Source: Polytrichum commune
Lineage: Eukaryota; Streptophyta; Polytrichopsida; Polytrichales; Polytrichaceae
Assembly: GCA_950295325.1 (NCBI GenBank)
Contig: OX485804.1
Span: 21,020,001-21,084,000, forward strand
DNA length: 64,000 nt
Direction: 5' to 3'
Positions 1 through 10,110 of this stretch are shown here, in pieces. A program made the position numbers and the translations under genes. Numbering within the stretch: position 1 is the first letter of the stretch; each line of letters begins with the position of its first letter. The notes beneath the pieces were generated by a model that worked only from the letters and a program-made list of their open reading frames with translations, searched no databases and was not told the origin of the DNA.

Positions 1-305
1 TATACTATAATTTCTTGACTGGACAAATGCACACAGGCCTGTTTGAACGGAATCTATTTTTGAAAACCAAAATACTGAATGATATGAAGAAGCCATATCC
101 GCAAGAAGGAATGAGTGACCACTAGGAGAAAGACTCCAGCACCATAGAACATTGCGAGAGATTTACAAAGTGTGGAAACAACTTCATGTCCACAAAGTTC
201 TCAAATTGGGTGCCAAGATGTATAGAAGAATCCTGCAGGTACACTATAATTTCTCACTAGACAAATCCGCATAGACCTGCTGAACGGATTACATATATAT
301 ATATA

Positions 306-523
306 GGAAATTGTTAAATTGACCACGTAGTTTGTTAAAACCACCACAAAAACGCGTTGTGTGGTCACATGACCTGTCAAACTTTGTCAAAGAGGAGCAA
401 GGTATGAGCTTTGTGTTAAAAGTAATAAGCTTGGCCAACTTGGATGACAAGTCGGAGACTAGTCGACATCTTACATGTTGACTTTGGTACTTTTAACCAG
501 TGTGTGGTCGATTTAACAATCCC

Positions 524-524
<1 letters not shown>
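306..524. mobile_element. MITE family A, copy 1
   Basis: The ends are inverted repeats: GGAAATTGTTAAATTGACCAC on the left against the complement of GTGGTCGATTTAACAATCCCC on the right. The flanks read TA on both sides, compatible with a TA target duplication as in Tc1/mariner-derived MITEs, but they are low-complexity so this is weak. The interior matches the element at 7969-8196 in the opposite orientation. No ORF of note, so non-autonomous. Confidence 0.75.

Positions 525-556
<32 letters not shown>
525..556. repeat. TATC microsatellite
   Basis: About eight uninterrupted TATC units lie directly against the right end of MITE A copy 1. Confidence 0.9.
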
Positions 557-557
<1 letters not shown>

Positions 558-1189
558 GTGTACAAAACCCTAGATGACACAAAGAAGGCAAATCTGTTCT
601 TGCAGATCTCACCTTTTGATGCATACTCTTGAGAAAAGATCCAAGCACAACTTGAAACTCAAGAAGCACCATATGATCTCAGTTCTTAAAATATACTCAG
701 AAATTTACAAAGTGAGGAAACTTCATGTACACAAAGTTGTCAGCATGGATCCCGAGATGATGTCTGTATCAAGAATCCTGCAGTTACACTTTAGCTTCTT
801 GATTGGACAAAACCACATAGGCCTCTTGAACGAAATACATATATGTTTACCTATGTACAAAACACTGAATGATACGAAAAAGCCACATTTGCAAGAGGAG
901 ATCTCAACTTTTGATGCACACTCTGAGAAAACATGATCCAAGCACAACTTTAAACTCAAGAAGCACCATATAATCTCAGTTCATAGGATATTTCCAGAAA
1001 TTTACAGAGTGCGGAAACTTCTTCATGTCCACAAAACTGCCAACATGGATCCCGTGGCGTGATCTGTATAGAAGTTTCCTGCAGTTACAATATTCTATGA
1101 CTGGACAAAACCACTAGATAGGCCTGTTGACCGGATTCAACCAAACATATGTATATTTGTATACAAAACACTGAACAACAAGAAGAAAC

Positions 1190-1190
<1 letters not shown>

Positions 1191-1223
<33 letters not shown>
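1191..1223. repeat. ATC microsatellite
   Basis: An eleven-unit ATC run lies about 40 bp beyond the stop codon of the SMP-30-like gene, probably in or near its 3' untranslated region. Confidence 0.9.
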
Positions 1224-1224
<1 letters not shown>

Positions 1225-1264
1225 GCAGCTGCTTCTGATGATTCTGAAACTTGGTTTTCAAGGT

Positions 1265-3427
1265 TTATGCAGATTTCTTGTGCATCTTGAACTTGCGCTT
1301 CAATTGACCTTTAGCACCAGGCTTGAGCCAAAAGATATCACCACTGAGGGGCCACTCGGTCATGTTGACATCCAAGCTGGCGGATGTGACGAGAAATTCG
1401 TCCAGATTCTTGCCGTACCAGCATGGTTGAGTGGGACGCTTCACAGGCATTTCGATCTCTTTTACCACTTTGGCATCGGGGGAGATCCGAATAATCTTGT
1501 GGCCATCAAAGATACATGTCCACAGGTATCCTTCATCATCGATGGTGGCACCGTCCGGTACTCCCACAGGGTACAGCGGTGCTGTGTCGAGGAAAAGTCT
1601 CCGGTTGCTTGGGGTGCCTGATTCTTCGTCATAGTCCCATACAAAGATTTTCTTCAATGTGCTGTCTCCGATGTACCTGGTGAAGAATAGAGGACACAAT
1701 TTAATATGTCAATGAAATGGTGCAGTGAAGACACACAAATTGCACTTCAGCTAATTGAGCAGTTTTTTCAGTGAGTGACTGAATTGAATCATCGTCATTA
1801 ATGATGCAATTGATAGCACAAGCATTGAAATTGTAAGCAGACTGCAGTGGAGCTATGGTTCTGAGCTTTGATCCAATTGCTGCGAAGATATTCCATGTTG
1901 ATCCTACAAGATAACATGTAGAGAGGTTGTAGGTTACAGGGGTTTTTGTTGTGCAGTTGTTGAAGAGGTGGAGAAAAGAGAATCTTCTTTCCAGTGATAA
2001 ACCAAGCTACATTCCTCAAAGATGCAGTTGATTGCACAATGATTGAAAGTGTAAGCAAACTGCAGTAGCTATGATCAAATTCTTCCAAGATATCCCAGTG
2101 TAGCATGTGAAAAAATTGTAGGCTGCAGGGTTTTTTTGTTGTGCAGTTGTTGGAGAGGTTGAGCAACATAAAAGAGAATCTCTCTAATGAACAAATAAAT
2201 CATAGCCCTCAAAGGTGCCAATGATAGCACAAGCATCAAGTGTAATCAAACTGCAGTAGGGCTATAGAGCAGAGCAATGATCCACTGCTGCCAAGATATA
2301 ATCCCCAGTGTAGCACGCCGAAAAAAATTGTATGTCACAGGAGTTTCTGTTGTGCACTTTTCGAAGAGAAAAAGAGTGATGTAATCAGAAGAACACGTTG
2401 TGCAATTTTTTGATGCCCTGCTCGAACAAGGTTTCCAGATCTTGTGCAAAACAGATGACACACAATAATCTTCCTTCATGTTTGACATGCAGAACATGAT
2501 CAAATTGGTCGCAAGATATCCCGGTGTAGGACGCCAAAACAAATTCTAGGTCACAGGGGTCTCTGTTGTGCGCTTCTCCAAGAAAAAACTAGTGATGATG
2601 TTAGCAATGTACACAATCAATTAGGAGGATAAGTTGTGGAATCGTTTAATGCCCTGACTAATCAAAGGTTTCCAATTTTTGTGCATAACAGATGACTGAC
2701 AATAATCTTCCTCCATGTTTGACATGCAGAACATGATCAATTCTAAGTCACAGGGGTTTCTGTTTTGCACTTCTCGAAGAAAAAAGGAGTGATGATGTTC
2801 TCAAAGAACGATGTACAAAATCAATCAGGGAGAGAAGTTGTAGAATCTTTTGATTCCTTCTTGATTAAGGTTTCTAATTCTTGTGCGAAACAGAGGACAT
2901 GGCACGATGCACTGGAAAAAGGTGAAGCTCGGGACTTACATAAGTTTATTGTCAGGGCTCCACAAGACACCATTAGTGCAGCAAATGTTGTCGATCACCT
3001 TCGTAGCAGTCTTACCGTCATTCTCGAGACGGTAAACCTCACCCAGCTTACTTTCATCGGTCTTGAAGAGTCGTCCGGCCCAGAACCTGCCCTTGGAGTC
3101 ACACGCTCCATCGTTCATACGCCATCCGGTGTTAACCCCATAGGGTGTTGCAACCACATGGAGCTTCTCCTCCTTGAAGCTAAAGATTGCAAACCCATCC
3201 TCAATGGCCAGCACAAGCCCTTCTCCGCCTTCAATTAGAGCCATGGCGCCCACCTGTGTGCCTGCATGCCAATCCTTCCTTTCCATAGTCGGAATGTGGA
3301 GCTTGTGGAGGGTCATCCCCGTGATGTCGAGGTAATAGTAGTTCTCTGTCTTTGGGTCCCAGATTCCTCCCTTCCCTACCACTGCGTGTGCCTCGTAGAA
3401 CGTCTTGACCGACTTCGAGGTGTCCAT
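1265..3427 (-). CDS. SMP-30/regucalcin/gluconolactonase-family protein, two exons
   Basis: Exons 3427-2940 and 1676-1265 join across an intron with donor GTAAGT and acceptor CACCAG, giving ATG TAC ATC GGA at the junction and a 299-residue protein, the same length as human regucalcin. The family is a six-bladed propeller that binds a divalent metal and often hydrolyses sugar lactones. Visible signatures are WRMNDGACDSKGRFWAG (about 102-118), TNGVLWSPDN (151-160), NRR (187-189) and PDGATIDDEG (203-212). Expected metal ligands N152 and D204 and substrate-side R103 and N105 are present. The Glu normally found in the N-terminal GEGP/GESP motif is Lys19 (VGKGGIWD). The start is the first ATG after a good acceptor (TTTTCTGCAG at about 3451). 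The longer in-frame reading to 3481 would begin with GTG and cross that acceptor. No signal peptide is apparent. Activity is uncertain because of the Lys. Confidence 0.85.
1700..2935. repeat. Intron of SMP-30-like gene made of degenerate tandem repeats
   Basis: The intron is largely repeats about 190-240 bp long. One block recurs near 1802, 2022 and 2214 (GATGCA.TTGAT.GCAC, ACTGCAGTAG, GTTGTAGG.T.CAGGG). A related second block recurs near 2410 and 2650 (GGTTTCCA..T.TTGTGC, CTTCATGTTTGACATGCAG) and again in part near 2850. Length differences between alleles would be expected. Confidence 0.65.
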
Positions 3428-3484
3428 GGCGTTTGACGGCCTACTTGAAACTGCAGAAAATTTGTCACAGAAAATTCCCACGAC

Positions 3485-4300
3485 GATAAGAGGATCGTAT
3501 TGCAGCTAGTCTTACTCTGCATGCATCAATGTGTAATGATGACTACCTTGGTTTCTGGGCATAGAGATTGTCACAAAATGCAGCGTCTACAAAACTTAAC
3601 ATCTAAAAGACCAGGTGCATCCCTGCAAAGATGAAGGACTCTTTGTGCATTCCAATGTGAATGACAATAGCCTCTCTTGGCCACCTTCTTGATGCTGCAT
3701 TTCGACATAGAAATTGTCACAAATTGCTTCATCAACAGACACCGTAAATCTTGTTCCCAAACGACTACACGCATCATCCCAAAACCATAAGAGGATCTCA
3801 CTGTCGCCAGTCTTACTTTGCACGCACTCAGGTGGAGGATGCATCAATGTGTAATGACTACCTTGAATGCTCCAATTGATTCTTTGGGCATAGAGATTGT
3901 CACAAAATGTATCATCTACAGAAACATAAGTCTCATTCTAAAAGTCCAGAAATTTGAATATAATGCCAGAGACTCTTAATGAAGTCTAATCTGAACGACC
4001 AGACCATAGCCTCTCTTGGCCACCTTCTTGATGCTCCATTTCTCGACATAGAAACTGTCACAAATTTCATCATCAACAAGACACCGAAATCTTGTCTACA
4101 ATAGACTACACGCATCATTCCATATACATAAGAGGATCGTACTGCAGCCATCCTTGCAAGATGATGCATCAATCTGCAAATTACAAAGCCTGCATCACCT
4201 TGAAAGCTTCCGATCGATCCTTTGGGCACAGAGATTGTCACAAAATGCATCCACACAAACCAACGTCTCATTCTATACAGACCAAACCCATCTCTGCAAT
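3485..4300. repeat. Tandem repeat of about 305-340 bp in the 5' intron of the SMP-30-like gene
   Basis: AAGAGGATC(G/T) begins similar blocks near 3490, 3790 and 4128. Each contains a GGGCATAGAGATTGTCACAAAATG segment and a CCTCTCTTGGCCACCTTCTTGATGC segment. About 2.4 degenerate copies are present. The location is between the predicted untranslated first exon and the coding exon. Confidence 0.65.
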
Positions 4301-4690
4301 TAAAGAGACTTTTAATTCATAAACGTAACCCAGAACATGCGACAACTAGGCATTTCACCAACTCACTGCTACAACAAACTTGAACATGGATCAAATAGTG
4401 ATCCACAGATAACCCAAACTCTTCACACCTACAGCACACATCAGACCAAAACAAAAAGAAGAAGAAAAAGAAAAATAACCACGTAATTCACCACCTGCAA
4501 CAGACATGAATTACAAGGATCGTCTAGCGATGCACACATAACCCAAACTCTTCACACCTATAACACTCAATGGGTAATTCATGATCCACTCACTGCTGCA
4601 ACAGATATAACCCAAAATATGCAAAAACTGGGTGATTCAACAAGCAACCGATTGGAATGCAAACATGTAGGTGAGATACTGAGAACAAGT
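4300..4690. repeat. Short degenerate repeats, AC-rich
   Basis: Phrases such as CATAACCCAAACTCTTCACACCTA, GATCCAC and CAACTCACTGCT.CAACA recur about every 120-150 bp. No coding potential is seen. Confidence 0.4.
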
Positions 4691-4701
4691 TACTAACTTA
4701 C

Positions 4702-4870
4702 AAGAGAAGCTTGAATATGGGAGAAGCCGGGAATCCTGAAGCTGCACTTGTAAGCAGGTATAATGGCAATTCTTGCAGGCTCTTTAAAGGCAATTTCGAA
4801 GATGAGATTGAGGGTGTGAAGAGAGTTGGAGTTACAGTCGAGGTGACAAGTGGTGATGATGACTAGGTTA
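4702..4870 (-). other. Probable untranslated first exon of the SMP-30-like gene
   Basis: On the minus strand a strong donor (CTTCTCTT followed by GTAAGT) ends at 4702/4701. It would pair with the acceptor TTTTCTGCAG at 3451. The exon has no ATG in frame with the SMP-30 reading frame and an in-frame TAA upstream, so it is best read as 5' UTR. The transcription start is not visible; the 4870 limit is a guess. Confidence 0.4.
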
Positions 4871-5887
4871 GTGTGGTACTATCTATCTATCTATCTTGGT
4901 TTTTGAAGCATATCCACCTTTTAGGAATACTGTAGAGGGCTCTCTATTTCATCTTTATTTGTGCCGGGATGTGGTTTCCATGTGGGATACAAGTGAGTCT
5001 TAGCGAATATGAACAAGACACATGGAAAATTTAAAGGAGAAAAGAATACATTGTGTTGGAATAAAGCGCCTTGTACGGTAATATGAGTATCTTGTGCACC
5101 TTTGCTAGTAAGCTAGAGGTAGGTGGGTGCACTAAGAGTCCGTGGTTTTGTACAGTAGGTTGACTTAGAGTCAACTTACTCTCTACTATTCCACTTTTCT
5201 ATCTGTACATATGTATTGGAATTTGTGCTCTTGAGATGCTTTGATTTTGGATGTGGGAGTCCTTTTTCTATCAAGAATATAACATCAACTTTGTTGTATG
5301 CCGGGAAATGGATACGCAGAAAAGGGCGTGCTTTCTATCCATTGTTATGAAATTTCAATTCAAAAGGGAATGGAAGAGATTACCCTAGCCTATCCATCTA
5401 TTTTAGAAGCTTTTATACATTTATATTTTATGATTTTATGATTTTATTTTTAAATTTTACTTTTGTATAGGTTGTACGATGTCAAAGGCATGAGAAATGC
5501 ATGGGGGTTTTAGATAAATAGAGGAAAGATACTTACTGATTGATTTGATATTGGTATTGACACATATGATATATTCATCCATCTATTCTAGAAGCTTCAC
5601 TTTACTTTCTTTCTTTTACTTTGTCTTTTCCCCATTATTTGAGGATTTCTTCTTCTTCTTCTTCTTCTATTTACGTATAAAACTTTTTGGCTTGCTTCTA
5701 ACGTTTCTTTAATCGTTTCTTCTTTGGAATCACTATTCCCAACATCAAGCCAAGGACTTGATTGATTTGGTTGAGCACATCTTTGCTTTGCTTAGGGGCG
5801 TGGGGTTCCTTGTTTTGAAAGATTTCGGAGACCTTCCAAACCCTAATTGTTAGTTTGCAACACTCGAAGATAGAGCTACTCCTCACG
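4871..5887. other. Intergenic region between divergent SMP-30-like and PRPP synthase genes
   Basis: The region is AT-rich. It contains a short TATC run (about 4879-4893) and a TTC run (about 5648-5668). It should hold both promoters, but no unambiguous TATA box at a usable distance was identified for either gene. Confidence 0.4.
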
Positions 5888-6877
5888 ATGAAGTGCATAT
5901 ACCTCCTCTATTGCAGTGATATGAAGGATTTAGCGTTACGCGTTGCGGCAAGGTTCGACTCGATCACGCTGTGCCCGATCGAATGGAAGAGACTCCCGGA
6001 CGGGTATCCGGACTTGTTTTTGCCGTGGGTCGGTGCGCTTCACGGCGAACACGTCGCATTCCTCGCATCATTTAGTTCCCCGGCCGTCATCATGGAGCAG
6101 CTCTCGGTTATCTACGAGGTGCCCCGTAAGTTCGCTGCCTCCTTCACGCTCGTGCTACCCTACTTCCCCACATGGACGTCGGGACGCAGGGAAGAGGAGG
6201 GCGACATCGCACCCTCCTTCACGCTGGCCCGGATGCTCTCCAACACCCCCTTGTCGCGGGGCGGTCCCACGAGCCTCGTCATCTTCGACATCCATGCCAT
6301 GCAGGAGCGCTTCTACTTCGGGGACGCCGTGCTCCCGTGTTTCATGAGCGGCCTCCCGCTGCTCAGGAACCGCTTGCGCGAGCTCCCCGACGCCCACAAC
6401 GTCACCATCGCATTCCCCGACGAGGGAGCTTGGACGCGGTTGCACAAACAGTTCAAAGACCACAACGGTTTCCCTACGATCGTCTGCACAAAACGGCGCG
6501 GGCCCTCCGGGACCGATTGCATTGTGGATCTGAGGGAAGGAAACCCGAGAGGTCGACATGTTGTGATTGTGGATGATTTGGTGCAATCGGGGAACACGAT
6601 GATCGCGTGTCTCAAAATGTTGGCGATCCAAGGCGCCGCCAAAGTGAGTGCGTATGCGACGCACGGCGTCTTCCAAGACAGGTCGTGGGAGCGATTTCAC
6701 TTCGACAACAAACTGGGCCCTGCGCACGGATTCTCGCACGTTTGGATCACCGACTCGTGCCCGAGAGCGGCGAAAGAGGTGTCGGGAGTCCTCCCTTTCG
6801 AGATTCTGAGCCTTGCGGATCCGATACTTGAGGCTCTCTACATTTCGGGGACCAACTACAGCAAATACGTTTTGTAA
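5888..6877 (+). CDS. PRS4: Ribose-phosphate pyrophosphokinase, plant PRS3/PRS4 type
   Basis: This 329-residue intronless ORF begins at ATG 5888; the frame is open further upstream only with non-ATG codons. The enzyme makes PRPP from ribose 5-phosphate and ATP for nucleotide, His and Trp synthesis. It matches the phosphate-independent plant class II type (PRS3/PRS4, about 330-340 residues) rather than the classical enzyme. Signatures are YCSDMKDLA near the start, [25 protein letters not shown] (133-144) and the PRPP-binding [14 protein letters not shown] (225-238). There is no obvious transit peptide, which fits a cytosolic PRS4-like protein. The ORF is strikingly GC-rich compared with the AT-rich DNA on both sides. 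With no intron in a genome whose other genes have long introns, it may be a retrocopy, although no poly(A) tract is evident. Long antisense frames here are shadows of the GC bias. Confidence 0.92.
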   Translation: MKCIYLLYCSDMKDLALRVAARFDSITLCPIEWKRLPDGYPDLFLPWVGALHGEHVAFLASFSSPAVIMEQLSVIYEVPRKFAASFTLVLPYFPTWTSGRREEEGDIAPSFTLARMLSNTPLSRGGPTSLVIFDIHAMQERFYFGDAVLPCFMSGLPLLRNRLRELPDAHNVTIAFPDEGAWTRLHKQFKDHNGFPTIVCTKRRGPSGTDCIVDLREGNPRGRHVVIVDDLVQSGNTMIACLKMLAIQGAAKVSAYATHGVFQDRSWERFHFDNKLGPAHGFSHVWITDSCPRAAKEVSGVLPFEILSLADPILEALYISGTNYSKYVL

Positions 6878-6998
6878 TGCCAATAGTGTCATATGAGATT
6901 TTAGGTCAACGTGGATGGTCATTTTTCTAACCACCCTAATAAGCAAGCCTACAAAGACTGTCATGGATGATGACTTTTGGGGAGAATCACTTACTAAG

Positions 6999-7598
6999 GG
7001 GTTGTTCACATTCATGGACCATGAAGTTGTCCCAAGGCCCGGGAAAAATCTATGATTGGCTGTTGAACTTGTCCTGGGATCACTTCGATTTATGCCAAGG
7101 AAGGACAAAATGCCAGAGTGTGATCATGGAGTTCGAGGTCCCGAAAAGACATATTTTTGAGGCCTGCGTTATTCACTGACATGGTCTAACGGGTTTCGCA
7201 GTGGGAGAGGCAAACGAGGTGCTCTCGTAGAAAAAGGCAGGGGGGGCATGGTAGAGAGAAACATTCTTATAATAAGTTTTTAACTAGTTTAATTAATTTC
7301 ATTTTTTGGAAATAGAAGATGGAGACAAGTCAAGACAAGACAAAAGAATGGTCAAGCTTGGTTTTATTAAAAAAATGCCATTTTTTGGACATATATTAAA
7401 GAAATAAACACATTCACTCTTTGGTGCATGGTCATTCCTCTCGATCCAAAGTTGGTTTACACCTACCGAGGGGCCCAAAAACTTTTAAGACTGTTGTTTT
7501 AAGAAATTGGATCATGGGAGTTCGATCATCAAATCAGACCATGGAAAAAGACCATTCTCCGTGGTCTAACTTCATGGTCCATGGTGTAAACCCAACCC
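6999..7598. mobile_element. 600-bp non-autonomous TIR element, hAT-like
   Basis: The left end (GGGTTGTTCACATTCATGG...) and the complement of the right end (GGGTTGGGTTTACACCATGG...) form imperfect inverted repeats of about 40 bp sharing CATGGACCATGAAGTT. The flanks are TTACTAAG (6991-6998) and TTATTAAG (7599-7606), an 8-bp target duplication with one mismatch, the length used by hAT elements. The ends do not start CAGGG as many hATs do. No transposase is encoded. The DNA beyond both ends is also similar (about 50 bp, GTCATGGAT.ATGA), suggesting an older local duplication. Confidence 0.65.
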
Positions 7599-7968
7599 TT
7601 ATTAAGCCTACATATATTGTCATGGATAATGAATATGGGGAATATCCAACTAGTTTTTTGCTTGATTATGTAGACTAGGTACAAGTTTTTAGATTGCATA
7701 CACAGTCTATTGAAATATGTTAGGGAGTCAATATGTTTCTACTTCTATACTCCATCGACAATATGAAGGATAAGATAAAAGGTTTAGTATGTTTAAACAT
7801 GATATGTTAGTGTATATGCTTTTCATTTTTCTCTATTTGTATCACTGTCCTTTCACATTGTCCATTAGCTATTGACCTTTTGAACTTAAATCCATTCACA
7901 TCCATTGCGTTCATTCATATATAAATCACCTTGCCCATCATATCTGCACTTCTTGACCTTTATGTCTA

Positions 7969-8196
7969 GGGGATTGTTAAAAGCGACCACATACTAGTTA
8001 AAAACGACAACAATCAATCAATCAATATGTAAAGTGTCGACTAGGCTCTGACTTGTTATCCAAGTTGACCAAGAGTAATAATTCTAATACATGGCTAATA
8101 CCCTTGCTCCTCTTCATGTGTGCAATGAGAACTCAAATTTTGACAGGTCATGTGATTGCACGACACGTCTCTTTACATGGTCGTTTTAACATTTCC
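7969..8196. mobile_element. MITE family A, copy 2 (opposite orientation)
   Basis: The ends GGGGATTGTTAAAAGCGACCAC and the complement of GGTCGTTTTAACATTTCC are inverted. The interior (GTGTCGACTAG.CTC.GACTTGTTATCCAAGTTG, CCTTGCTCCTCTT, TTGACAGGTCATGTGA) aligns with the reverse complement of 306-524. The target duplication is unclear. Confidence 0.75.
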
Positions 8197-9739
8197 TCTT
8201 TGTCTATCATGTTAATCATAAACAATAAGTTGTCAAAAAAGTAGATGTTTCGGAAGCCCATATTTGAATACTTCATCTATGATGACATCCTAGTTTATGT
8301 CACAATTCTATGTGTGTGATTATGTCAATGTCAATTTATAGTTTTATATTTTCAATCCAAAATTAGCCACCAAGTTAGCGGAAACAATTTTGTGTACGAA
8401 ATTTCTATTGCTTCTAGTTTCATATATAAAATGTTGATTGGAAGTTTACAATGGCATTTGGTGGCCCCAAATGAGTTCTACAACTAATTTTCAACTACAT
8501 GCACAAAAGAAAAAGTGCAAATAATAAGTATAATACATATACATCGCGAAATTCCAAGCGTGTGAAATTTATCTAAATATGTACCTTAAAATGTAATAAG
8601 TATAGCACAATTATGCTAAAAGATTTGTAGTATTCTCAGAGAACTATTTTCTAGGTAATAATTCAATGTAGAATATAATGTATGAGAAAAAGGTTAAAAA
8701 ATAACTTGTTAGTATAGAATGTTCTTACATTAAATTTACCATATTTACATGATCATTTCAAGTAGTATAGTCCAATTTTCTCAATTGAGAAAATCTGGTT
8801 TAACTCTAATCTCACATCAAGTCATTATAAAGCTTCTAAAATAGGAGGTTGAAAAGATGTATGTCAAATTAAAGTACACTATATATCTGATTTAGTGTGG
8901 CATTTTGATTGATTTGCCATGTTATTTAAAATGAAAATCATGACTTGTCATGTAGCAACAAATGTCCCATGTCTCCTTTTGAATCAATCACCACACAATG
9001 ATTGCAAGATTGATTATGTAAGTTGAAGATGACAAATAGTGTAGGTCACATTACATCTCATGGATACCTAGTGTAGTTCTTCTTCACAAATTGGGGATAC
9101 AAATACAATGATATACGTACTACATGTATGAGGAAAATACCCTACCATAATCAGGGCCACCATTGGCAGCAAAACGCAAAAGACTCCTTGGCAACTGTTG
9201 TCTTGACCATATTATTCGTCTACAAACAATACCCACAAACCACAATATAAATTATTCGGGCCCAGATGTTGCTAAAAATCCCCACTTATCCATGGTATTC
9301 TTTAGCATGTGTGTAAGGACATTCTCTTACCATTCTAACGTCAAGAAATAAAAATTCAAATATCAAGGTCCTTGAGTACATGCATGAACGTCGAGCATAG
9401 TGAAATGACAAGCTCTCATTTGCCATCACCTCATCGTTGACTTATCTTCATATACAAAGCCTTCTTCGATCAACCAAGGTCCAAGTGAAGAGGTGTGTCC
9501 CAAATAATATCATTCTTAGGTTAAATGGATACCTGAGACTTATTCCATTTGCATTGGAACCTTCATAAACTACTTCATATTGTTATGTGAACAAACACTA
9601 TATACAAGCATAGGAGTCTTGCGCAATTATGATGTGTCATTGGGAAACATGTATATCTATTGTTGTGGTAGATTTGCATGTATCATTCACCAACAGAGGA
9701 CAACTGCATAGGACACATATGTTGGTAATGTAAACATGT
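8197..9739. other. AT-rich intergenic DNA
   Basis: No gene, RNA or clear repeat could be supported here. The short ORFs have no recognisable content. Confidence 0.5.
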
Positions 9740-10110
9740 GTTATTCAGATACTTTTCTCTTAGCACCCACTTCTTGTAGGATATGAGACACGCAATATGT
9801 GTGAGATAATTAGCAAACCTAAATCATGTGGCATCCATATGCCTCATCATATTCGGAGCTCATATAAATATCTTATTCATCATACAAAGTGAAGATTCTC
9901 ATGCTCATCAAATGGTCATAAAGGTTCCCCCCATTATGTTGACTATTTAAACCTAGAATGGTTAGCATATATTGAGCATGTAATCCAATCTCTTTCGAGC
10001 ACATGTTTTTTTGTTGTCTATTCTTGGATCCACACGTAACCACATACCACACAAATTTAGATGTCTAGATTATTGCTATCTTGGATTTAGGCACGTCTAC
10101 CTAGTGAAAG
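9740..10110. repeat. Dispersed repeat family C, copy 1
   Basis: The sequence resembles 26640-27010 along most of its length (CTTGTAGG.TATGA.ACA, GAGCTCATAT.AATATCTTATTCAT, GGTCATA.AGGT.CCCCC, GAGCACAT). Its second half resembles 21190-21380. The ends are not defined, so the class is unknown. Confidence 0.5.

Larger units (their letters stand above)
1..1180. repeat. Degenerate tandem repeat, unit about 290 bp
   Basis: A unit containing a segment like AATTTACAAAGTG.GGAAAC, then CTTCATGT.CACAAA, CCTGCAGTTACA and TGACTGGACAAA recurs near 153, 700 and 996, with a partial copy at 1-130. The spacing between the last two is about 293 bp. The first spacing is longer because a 219-bp inverted-repeat element (306-524) and a tetranucleotide run lie inside the unit. 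No coding potential is seen; short ORFs here are chance. Confidence 0.7.

Noticed and set aside
6155-7108. 317-codon minus-strand ORF
   Set aside because: It is antisense to the PRPP synthase gene; its length follows from the GC-rich codon usage of the real gene, and it has no recognisable motif.
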